From the NCBI GenBank assembly GCA_910579865.1, contig CAJTXA010000006.1, forward strand, positions 62,001-126,000: 64,000 nt of DNA. Direction: 5' to 3'. The stretch comes from an uncultured Lachnospiraceae bacterium (GTDB lineage Bacteria; Bacillota; Clostridia; Lachnospirales; Lachnospiraceae). The notes under the pieces were generated by a model. That model was not told the origin of the DNA, ran no database searches, and was given only the letters and a program-made list of their open reading frames with translations. Both the position numbers and the translations under genes were made by a program. This document shows, in pieces, positions 56,742 to 64,000 of the stretch; within the stretch, counting starts at the first letter, position 1; every line of letters begins with the position of its first letter.

Positions 56742-57929
56742 CTATTTGCTTTCCTCAATCATACTATCATAACTTTCAATTTTTTCCACAACATTGGACA
56801 AATACCGCCATGTTCCATCTTCAAATGGCTGAATTACTATTTGGTTTTTAAATGCACAATCCGAATTATAGTCAATCCAAACGCCATCTACAAACAGTGT
56901 TATTGTTCCGTCGGTATTTTCTTGGTAATCCACCACTTCTCCAAATGGAGGAAATTGTTTTGAAAGAATCATTTCATACTCATAACTATCTGTCTCTAAA
57001 TCATAATGATACAGATTCCTTAACTGTTTTACTGAAATAGGAAAACAAGTTGTCATAATCTTTTCACAAACTTCTGCTGGAATTCTGCCATGTTCTGCTC
57101 TAAAATTCTCTCCTGTATAAATCCGGTAAATATCCTGAAACATACAAGGCATTAAAATCTCCTCTACGTTTTCACTATCCCAATTTGTCACAAGCATATT
57201 ATAATTTACATAACTTAAACCATATAGATATTTCTCTGTCAGTCTTCTACATTCCTCTTTCATTGGCTGAACTCGAAAATATTCTCTTAAACTGCTATAT
57301 TCCCCCGTTCTCTTATTTGTATAAATAAAATACCCTTTTTCTGTCAATCTAATTTCATTCAAATCGTTTATCACCACTGTTCTTATCTTAGGTATTCCCT
57401 CCTGCTTCCATCCAATTCTAATATGATAGGATTGCAACTGCTTATTTCGATATAAAAAAGTCATTGATGACAATTCCCCATCTCGATCTACCAAAAATAT
57501 AGTAATCATTCCTTCCTTTCCATCACAATAATTTTGATAAAATGTAATCACCTTCTTATAATTCTCCATATTGTGATTTTCAGAAACACTGATCTTACCC
57601 TGTTCTCCCAATCGCTCTACTACCAGCTTTCTTTTTTCATCTGTAAATATCTTTATATAAGAATACTCCTCTTGTGGTGTAATAATCTCTACATCCTGAT
57701 AAAGATCCATACATCCTTTTGCTGCTTCAATCGCTTCTTTTTGTAACCTCTCTTTCTCCTCCTCTGTAAATATACAAATAAATTCTTCATTCTTCTCACT
57801 CAAATTGTCAAAAACAATTTCCATTTTATCTATTCTTTGTTCTAGAACTTGTGTATCTGTTTCTAGCTTATTACTACATCCTAATAAAATAAAAATCGCT
57901 AAACGAAACCACCATATCATTCGTCCCAT
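56742..57929 (-). CDS. Putative lipoprotein of unknown function
   Basis: A 395-residue protein with a short signal peptide and lipobox ILLGCSN (Cys at residue 18), so probably anchored outside the membrane. It is rich in Tyr, Glu and Asn. Segments such as SYVNYNMLVTNWDSENVEEI and FENGRIPAEVCEKIMTTCFP-like sequence (about 265-295) recall uncharacterised Lachnospiraceae lipoproteins (DUF6070 type), but the match is from memory only. It is followed after a few bases by the damaged GNAT gene. Confidence 0.7.
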   Translation of the reverse strand: MGRMIWWFRLAIFILLGCSNKLETDTQVLEQRIDKMEIVFDNLSEKNEEFICIFTEEEKERLQKEAIEAAKGCMDLYQDVEIITPQEEYSYIKIFTDEKRKLVVERLGEQGKISVSENHNMENYKKVITFYQNYCDGKEGMITIFLVDRDGELSSMTFLYRNKQLQSYHIRIGWKQEGIPKIRTVVINDLNEIRLTEKGYFIYTNKRTGEYSSLREYFRVQPMKEECRRLTEKYLYGLSYVNYNMLVTNWDSENVEEILMPCMFQDIYRIYTGENFRAEHGRIPAEVCEKIMTTCFPISVKQLRNLYHYDLETDSYEYEMILSKQFPPFGEVVDYQENTDGTITLFVDGVWIDYNSDCAFKNQIVIQPFEDGTWRYLSNVVEKIESYDSMIEESK

Positions 57930-58386
57930 AGAAAAACTCCCATTCTATTATGTTCTTTTTATTCTCCCAATTTATAACAAAAAATATAAACTTATTGTAA
58001 TGCCATATAGAAGAAAAAACAAAGAGTATAAAAAAAATCTATTTCAACCAGTTTACTAATTTTCATATAGTTTTTCCTGCCATGTTTTATATAACTTTGT
58101 TTTCCTTTATTTTTCTTTTAAAATTTGTTTTTTTTCTAATACTATTTTAAAAAATCTTATCCCTACTTCTACTAAGTCAAAAATGTTGTTTAAACATTCC
58201 CAATTTTTGCCACAAAATACAAAAAATACTTGCAGAGAAAGCAAAAAAGAGTTATAGTGAAAATGAAAACATAAAATAGCAACAAATTATCGTTATAAAA
58301 TTCAAAATTATATCCTGTCGATTTCAAAATCATAGTATCTTAAAATAAAAGCAGAATATCTTTATCATTTACAATAGGAGCGCACC
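57930..58386. other. Intergenic region between divergent genes, with GntR gene promoter
   Basis: 457 bp, AT-rich. A plus-strand promoter is TTGCAG (58230-58235), 17-bp spacer, TATAGT (58253-58258), about 130 bp before the GntR-family gene. The long leader shows no clear riboswitch. No supported ORF is present. Confidence 0.55.
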
Positions 58387-59121
58387 ATGCCTAAAACAAA
58401 ATACATTGAAATTTATCAAGATCTAAAATCAAAAATTGAACAAGGGGAATATGAATTTCAAGAACTTCTACCTTCTGAAAATATGTTTATCCATACTTAT
58501 CAATGTTCCCGTAATACACTTCGCCGAGCAATCAGTGCACTTGTCACAGATGGTTATGTACAAACTATGCAGGGAAAAGGAGTCCGAAATATTTTTCAAC
58601 CCACAAAGCAGACTTCCTTTACAATTGGAGGAATCGAATCCTTTCAAGAATCCGCCATAAGAAACCACCAAAAACCTATGACAAAAGTTCTTTGTTTTAC
58701 AGAACTTATTACAGATGATAAAATAGCAAAAAGAACTGGTTTTACACCAGGTTCTTCTCTCTATTATCTTCAACGACTGCATTATCTAGATGGCAAACCA
58801 CTTATTATTAACCATAACTATTTTCTAAAAGATATTGTTACTTCTCTTACACCAGAAATAGCGGAAGGCTCTATTTATCACTATCTAGAAAATACACTTC
58901 ACATTTTAATTGTTACTAGTAAGCGAATTATGACTGTAGAAAAAATGACACAGATTGATGAAAAATATCTAGAATTAGGAGACTATAACTGTCTTGCTGT
59001 GGTCAGCAGCCAGACTTATAACAACGATGGAATTATGTTTGAATATACACAATCCCGGCATCGACCAGACTATTTTTGTTTTCAAGATAACGCCACTCGA
59101 ATTTACAGAACTAGAAAATAA
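58387..59121 (+). CDS. GntR-family regulator with UTRA domain (TreR-like)
   Basis: Repressor-type regulator of 244 residues. The N-terminal winged HTH has LLPSENMFIHTYQCSRNTLRRAISAL. The C-terminal UTRA effector domain contains GSSLYYLQRLHYLDGKPLIINHNYF and ends with DYFCFQDNATRI. The pattern is close to trehalose repressors, but no trehalose phosphotransferase or hydrolase gene lies nearby, so the target must be elsewhere. AGGAGCGCACC precedes the ATG. Confidence 0.9.
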   Translation: MPKTKYIEIYQDLKSKIEQGEYEFQELLPSENMFIHTYQCSRNTLRRAISALVTDGYVQTMQGKGVRNIFQPTKQTSFTIGGIESFQESAIRNHQKPMTKVLCFTELITDDKIAKRTGFTPGSSLYYLQRLHYLDGKPLIINHNYFLKDIVTSLTPEIAEGSIYHYLENTLHILIVTSKRIMTVEKMTQIDEKYLELGDYNCLAVVSSQTYNNDGIMFEYTQSRHRPDYFCFQDNATRIYRTRK

Positions 59122-59146
59122 AAATACTTTTACTGAAAATATAAAA

Positions 59147-59185
59147 ATTCCCTTGAATTTCAAACTTTTAGATATTCAAGGGAAT
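59147..59185. terminator. Terminator between GntR and Hsp70 genes
   Basis: Perfect 12-bp stem ATTCCCTTGAAT/ATTCAAGGGAAT with a 15-base loop. In the minus direction it is followed by UUUUUAUAUUUU, so it ends the Hsp70 transcript. It may also stop the GntR transcript. Confidence 0.8.
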
Positions 59186-59194
59186 CTTTCATGT

Positions 59195-60892
59195 TTATTC
59201 TCGGTTCCATTCCTCCAGTTCCCGCAATCGCTCTTTTAGTTCTCGTCTGGCATCCTCAATCGCTCCTGTATCATGTGTATTCAACGCATCTTCAAACGCT
59301 CGAAGCCACATATCCAAAAGAATCCGTTCATTTCCAGTACTTTCTTCATAAATTCGTTCTCCCTTTAAAAGCAAAAGCCGATTTTCTTCCTGTTCTCTTG
59401 GAGGAATTTTTAGATAAGAAAGCTCTTCCATTCGTTCCTCAATTTGCTTTGGCGTCATATCATTTTCTTTTCCTTTTATAATCTGCTTTTTCACTTCTCC
59501 GGTCGATACTACTTTTGCCTCTACTTCAAGCAGCGAATTAATATCATAGGTATAAGTTACATCCACTGCTTCCATCCCTGCTTTATTCTTTGGTATATTA
59601 ATCTCTAAGCTTCCAAGATATAAATTATTTACTGCAAAACGGCTTTCTCCTTGCAATACCCGAATTCGAATCGATTCCTGATTGTCATGCAATGTATAAA
59701 GTCGTTCCGTACGACTGGCTGGAATTACTGTATTTCTCTCAATAATTGGTAAAAAATGTCCTGCCTCATACATCCCATATGCCCGTTCTACAGAAACTTC
59801 TGTACCAAGTGTAAAAGAACATACATCTGTTAGAATAACCTCTTTTACTGCTTTATGCCGTTCCTTCATTGCGGCTTGTATTGCTGCACCCAAAGCTACT
59901 GCCTCATCTGGATGAATTTTATTATTTGGAAACTTCCGAAACAATCGAATAATAAAATTTCGCACAACTGGAAGTCTAGTCGCTCCACCTACTAGTACTA
60001 CTTCATCCACTTCAGACAAACGAAGGTGTGCATCGGATAAACTGCGTTGAATTGGTTTTCGAATCTTGTCCAATAAAGACTCACACAACTTTTCGTATTC
60101 TTCTAATGTAACTGTCAACTCTTTCTCTTCTCCCTCATAGGAAAAATGCATCGTTACTTCATTTTTTTCTGAAAATTGCTTTTTGGCAAGCTCTGCTTCT
60201 TTATGCAGTTTTGCAGCTTCTTTTTCTGTTAATTTATCAATATCTATTTTGTTCTTTTCTAAAAATTCATTTTGCAGTATATCGGTAAAATCTTCTCCTC
60301 CTAAATAGTTATCTCCTGCCACTGCACGCACTTCTAAAATATTTTGAAATAATTCCAAAATTGATACGTCAAATGTTCCTCCGCCTAGATCAAATACTAA
60401 AAAACGTGTACTTTTTGTCTTTTCATATAATCCATATGAAATCGCTGCAGCTGTTGGTTCACTGATAATTCGCTCCACTTTCAAACCAGCAAGTTCTCCT
60501 GCACGTTGTGTTGCTTTCCTTCTCTTATCATCAAAATAAGCTGGAACACTGATCACTGCCTCTGTAACATCTTCTTTTAAAAGTTGTTCTGCATCTTCTT
60601 TTAATGCTCGTAACACAAAAGCAGATAATTCCTCTGCACTAAATTCCCGATCGCCAAGCTTAAACTTTTTTCCGCTTCCCATGGAACGTTTAAATACCTG
60701 TGCCATACGTTCTGGATGTAATAGACCATATTCCTTTGCCGTTTCTCCTACCAAAATCTGATTGTTCTGATCCACTGCTACAACAGATGGTGTCAAAGAC
60801 TTACCCAACCGATTTTCAATAATTTTTGCTCCTTCTTCTGAAAAATAAGCAGCTAAACTATTTGTTGTTCCTAAATCAATTCCAATTATCAT
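59195..60892 (-). CDS. hscC: HscC-type Hsp70 chaperone
   Basis: Cytoplasmic ATP-driven chaperone of 565 residues, shorter than DnaK (about 610-640). The ATPase domain has GIDLGTTNSLAAYF, VISVPAYFDDKRRKATQRAG, ISEPTAAAISYGLY and FDLGGGTFDVSILEL. The substrate domain starts after LTDVCSFTLGTEV, and the lid is short (LRELEEWNRE end). It is a second, specialised Hsp70, 17 bp downstream of a giant TPR protein that may deliver clients or carry the J domain. No grpE is adjacent. Confidence 0.93.
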   Translation of the reverse strand: MIIGIDLGTTNSLAAYFSEEGAKIIENRLGKSLTPSVVAVDQNNQILVGETAKEYGLLHPERMAQVFKRSMGSGKKFKLGDREFSAEELSAFVLRALKEDAEQLLKEDVTEAVISVPAYFDDKRRKATQRAGELAGLKVERIISEPTAAAISYGLYEKTKSTRFLVFDLGGGTFDVSILELFQNILEVRAVAGDNYLGGEDFTDILQNEFLEKNKIDIDKLTEKEAAKLHKEAELAKKQFSEKNEVTMHFSYEGEEKELTVTLEEYEKLCESLLDKIRKPIQRSLSDAHLRLSEVDEVVLVGGATRLPVVRNFIIRLFRKFPNNKIHPDEAVALGAAIQAAMKERHKAVKEVILTDVCSFTLGTEVSVERAYGMYEAGHFLPIIERNTVIPASRTERLYTLHDNQESIRIRVLQGESRFAVNNLYLGSLEINIPKNKAGMEAVDVTYTYDINSLLEVEAKVVSTGEVKKQIIKGKENDMTPKQIEERMEELSYLKIPPREQEENRLLLLKGERIYEESTGNERILLDMWLRAFEDALNTHDTGAIEDARRELKERLRELEEWNRE

Positions 60893-60908
60893 AATTTTTT
60901 CCTCTTAC

Positions 60909-63900
60909 CTATATTTTCATCTTATTTAGACGATTCCATAACTCCCTATCCTCTTTTTTCCATTCGATCGTATAACCAAGCTTTTCACCAAGTGTTCGAA
61001 CCTTATAGTAATACATTTCATCGTTTGAATCGTTTTTCCAATTTTTATACCAACACCGATAGGCTTTTTCCAACTCACCAACTGCCTCATAATACAATGC
61101 CCATGATTCAATTAAATCGGTACATTCCTGTTCCCAACAGTGCCGACATCTTGTCATCTTTTTGATTCTCTCTAATTCCTGTTTTGCAAGCTCCATCTGT
61201 CCAGTAAAAATCCAATAGCGAATCATTCTGCAAAGATGATGATAGCCACTTTGTGGATCATTTAAGTGCTGTTCTATCGGTGGAAACTCCTCTTGTAAGA
61301 TGGGATAATGGTCCTCAATTACTTGTATATAACGCTCTGCCCATTTTTCTACCTCTTTTGTATCTTTCGCTTCCCAGTAAATTTGCATTCGTTCTAGATA
61401 CTTTTTATTATGTTCCCATTGAACCTGTTCCTGTTCCACACGTTCCATTACCAGCTTCTTTGTTTCTAATGCTTTTTTCGTATCATCCAAATAAAAAAAT
61501 TGAAGATCTGCTAATGTTTCCCATGCATCAATCGAATCAAATTTCTGCGCTGCCTGATAGGCCTCCTGTTCTAACTGTTTTGCTTGTTCTTTATCATAAC
61601 AAAGTCCTCTTCTAATATCAATACTATCATTTACATATTCTTCTTCCGTAATCAAATTTTTTTGATATGCTTCATTTAATAACAAAAAGGCCTCTTCCAA
61701 ACGTTTCTGTTCCTCATATAATCCGATTAATTTCCAATAACAATCCTCCTGATCTTCTCCTTCAAATAATGCAATTCCTTTTTGATACCATTTTTCAGCT
61801 TCTACATAATCACCTAGTCTTCTACAGCATCTTGCTGCAAAACTAAGCATGTCATGTCCATATTGTTCGACATTTCTTAAATTTTGAATTGCTCTTTCTA
61901 GGCAATCTAATGCTGTTTTATAATTTCCTGTATAATAAAGAACTCTTCCTTTTAAAAATAAACCATATGCATTATCCTGCTCTAATTCCAAAGATTTTTC
62001 TGCATCTTCCATTGCCTGATCAAGTTCTCCTAACAATCGGCAGATATTTCCCTTTGCCCGATAATCATATGCATTATCAGGACAGATGAAAAGCTGCTGC
62101 TCAGCATAAAACTTTGCTTTTTTTAACATTGCTACACTATTTTTATCAAATCCTATCCAACGATAAATGGAAGCAATTTTTCGATTGGCTTCTTGTTGCT
62201 TTGGATTTAATAAAAGAACCTCTTGATAAAGCTGAATCGCTTTTTCCCATTCCTCTATCTCATAATAACATTCTGCCATATTAAATGCCAGTCTTTCTGT
62301 TATTCCAGCATGTTGCCGATAAATTTCATAATTTTTTATTGCCCCTTTATAATCTCCTTTGTTTTGTGAAATACGAGCATATGTATAATAATAATAGATG
62401 ATTACTTTTAATGGTTCATTTATTCTTAAACGAATTGCTTTATTGATATACTTTTCTGCCTTTCCTAAATATCCAAAACAATCCTCGGATCTACAGTCCT
62501 CTAAAATCGCCATTTCATAATACAATTCTGCTAATTCTCTCTTACTTGCTCGTTCCTTTTCAAACCTTTTCAACAATTTCTTTGCTTGTTTCAACAGCTT
62601 ATCAAACGAATCCTTTGACTCACATTGTACCCGTTCCAAATACAGCTTTGCCAGCTCTAACCCAAAACTTTCTAACTTTTCTTCCTTTGCCTGCTGAAAG
62701 ATTTCCTCTGCATTTTCATATTGTTCATAATCTATAAATACTTTTGCAGTCAGCTCATACATTGGCGCATACCCTGTATAAAGTCCTTTTGCTTCTTCAA
62801 ATAAATCCACTACTTCTTGTGGTCTATCTAGTTCATAACAAGCCTGCTGCTTTTGCACCAATGCTGGAAACCATTTTCTATCTTGGGCAAGTATTTCATC
62901 TGCTAATTCAATTGCTCTTTCAAACTCTCCTTCTAAAAGCAGCAGATCCAAAAGTTCCTGCTTTATTCGTAAATTCTTATCCTTGTCTCCAAAATTCTTA
63001 TCATAAAAAATGGCCTGTAAGAATGCCTGCTCTGCTTCTTTATAACTGGCCATTACTGCATCCCTTCCAGTCAAAGTTTCTGCTATTCCCTGTAAACTTC
63101 TTCCCTCGCAGGAATAGGTCATAATCAATTCCGAATAAATTTCGTCCTTTTCCTCTTCTTCTACTTTTTCTGCTATTCTCTTTTCAACATCATTCCTCCA
63201 AAGCTTACATTCCTGTATGCTTTCCTGATATCGATCTGCATGAAAATAAAGAGCAGAAAGTACATTATGAATATTTCTAATTGCTTCTTTATAATTTGGG
63301 TACTGAAATAATAAATCAAGTCCCTCCTGTACACGCTCTGTCCGAATATAAGAACTACATACATAACGCATATCCTCTGGGGAAAGAATTCCTTTCTCTA
63401 ATTCCTCTGTACACACTGCAATATAAGCAGCATCAAGTTCCTCTAATACTTCCTCTAATTCACTATCATTTGTTCTTTGAAGTGCCTGTTGACAGTGGCG
63501 AATTGCATCTGCAAAATTTCCTTTTTCCTTTTCATAAATAGTCAAATATTTTTCTGAAAGATAGGCTGCTCCAAACTTCTCATAAAACTGTCGGCATACA
63601 GTAATTGCCTCTTCTTTTCTATCACAATTCCAAAGAATATCAATACCAAGTAATTGAATTCTTACACTCTCTTGATAGGTTTCTAAAAGTTCCTTTGCTA
63701 CTTCTCCAACATCTTTTCTTCCTTGTAAAATTGCTAGTCTTGCCTTTGCTGCACGATAATAAGGATGATCAATCTTAAGCTGTTCCATTACTTCTACCGT
63801 TTGTTTTGCCTCTTCTATCTTCTCTTCATCTATCCATTCTTCCAATTCATACAAACGATTATAAAATTGATCATAATCTGCTGTATCTGCACCTTCTATC

Positions 63901-64000
63901 CACTGATAAGGAAAATCTTCTTCTCCCTTTACATCTCGGATTCTTCGAAGTATATAGTCTACAAATGCAGTAGAAAAATGCTCCTTAAATTCCTTTTCTC
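60909..64000 (-). CDS. Large TPR protein, partner of the HscC-type chaperone, 5' end cut by window
   Basis: The frame is open to the right edge, so the visible 1030 codons are partial; an internal TTG at 63854 is not a credible start. It consists of at least a dozen TPR-like helical pairs, for example KGDYKGAIKNYEIYRQHAGI, EEWEKAIQLYQEVLLLNPKQ and GELDQAMEDAEKSLELEQDN. Related Clostridial proteins begin with a J domain, which would lie beyond the edge here. No signal peptide or membrane helix is visible. It is cotranscribed with the Hsp70 gene 17 bp downstream. A J-domain co-chaperone role is inferred. Confidence 0.82.
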   Translation of the reverse strand, partial: EKEFKEHFSTAFVDYILRRIRDVKGEEDFPYQWIEGADTADYDQFYNRLYELEEWIDEEKIEEAKQTVEVMEQLKIDHPYYRAAKARLAILQGRKDVGEVAKELLETYQESVRIQLLGIDILWNCDRKEEAITVCRQFYEKFGAAYLSEKYLTIYEKEKGNFADAIRHCQQALQRTNDSELEEVLEELDAAYIAVCTEELEKGILSPEDMRYVCSSYIRTERVQEGLDLLFQYPNYKEAIRNIHNVLSALYFHADRYQESIQECKLWRNDVEKRIAEKVEEEEKDEIYSELIMTYSCEGRSLQGIAETLTGRDAVMASYKEAEQAFLQAIFYDKNFGDKDKNLRIKQELLDLLLLEGEFERAIELADEILAQDRKWFPALVQKQQACYELDRPQEVVDLFEEAKGLYTGYAPMYELTAKVFIDYEQYENAEEIFQQAKEEKLESFGLELAKLYLERVQCESKDSFDKLLKQAKKLLKRFEKERASKRELAELYYEMAILEDCRSEDCFGYLGKAEKYINKAIRLRINEPLKVIIYYYYTYARISQNKGDYKGAIKNYEIYRQHAGITERLAFNMAECYYEIEEWEKAIQLYQEVLLLNPKQQEANRKIASIYRWIGFDKNSVAMLKKAKFYAEQQLFICPDNAYDYRAKGNICRLLGELDQAMEDAEKSLELEQDNAYGLFLKGRVLYYTGNYKTALDCLERAIQNLRNVEQYGHDMLSFAARCCRRLGDYVEAEKWYQKGIALFEGEDQEDCYWKLIGLYEEQKRLEEAFLLLNEAYQKNLITEEEYVNDSIDIRRGLCYDKEQAKQLEQEAYQAAQKFDSIDAWETLADLQFFYLDDTKKALETKKLVMERVEQEQVQWEHNKKYLERMQIYWEAKDTKEVEKWAERYIQVIEDHYPILQEEFPPIEQHLNDPQSGYHHLCRMIRYWIFTGQMELAKQELERIKKMTRCRHCWEQECTDLIESWALYYEAVGELEKAYRCWYKNWKNDSNDEMYYYKVRTLGEKLGYTIEWKKEDRELWNRLNKMKI

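Noticed and set aside
52678..64000. GntR/UTRA gene as part of a trehalose operon
   Set aside because: No trehalose transporter, phosphotrehalase or phosphorylase lies near it; only the regulator resembles TreR.

Overview
The window looks like chromosome of a low-GC, Gram-positive anaerobe of the Clostridia, most likely Lachnospiraceae. The grounds are AT-rich intergenic DNA, strong AGGAGG ribosome sites, many TTG/GTG starts, ECF and BMP-type transporters, an F-type ATPase whose c subunit carries a sodium-site signature, and a starch/glycogen-use locus. Most genes are on the minus strand. The species is inferred from family content only.

Layout. 1-5.2 kb: nucleoside uptake and salvage (deoC, cdd, BMP lipoprotein, ATPase, permease cut by the left edge). 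5.4-11.1 kb: a compact and probably undescribed peptide system. It has a 43-residue secreted-peptide gene, a convergent 625-residue TPR regulator with two HTH domains, and a divergently placed operon of radical SAM/SPASM maturase, MFS exporter and 36-residue precursor-like peptide. The peptide gene and the operon have nearly identical promoters, each with two TGATCA boxes 41-42 bp apart, which suggests a pheromone-controlled RiPP circuit. The maturase is interrupted by an exact 330-bp in-frame tandem duplication whose junction turns the last SPASM cysteine codon into TGA. 11.4-18.5 kb: complete atpZ-I-B-E-F-H-A-G-D-C operon.

18.7-33.3 kb: DegV protein, PAP2 phosphatase, two tRNA-Gln(CUG), a peptide ABC operon, YhfC-like membrane protein, bioY with a BirA-type operator over its promoter, and a two-component system beside an FtsX-type permease that has no ATPase gene next to it. 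33.3-37 kb: an accessory patch (DUF4291, HNH, gene remnants, GNAT, M24 peptidase). 37-40.9 kb: ECF S component, fused EcfAA ATPase and a nicotinamidase-like hydrolase. The matching T component lies 15 kb away but has almost the same 47-bp promoter block.

41-54.7 kb: alpha-glucan use (AraC regulator, MalQ, type I pullulanase, GH133 debranching enzyme, MalG, MalF, MalE, LacI regulator, GH31 glucosidase). The oligosaccharides would be imported by MalEFG, debranched by pullulanase and GH133, and rearranged by MalQ; the MalEFG ATPase is not in the window. MalF has a G8 homopolymer that puts its natural N-terminus out of frame. 55-64 kb: EcfT, a damaged GNAT gene, a lipoprotein, a GntR/UTRA regulator, an HscC-type Hsp70 and a large TPR protein cut by the right edge.
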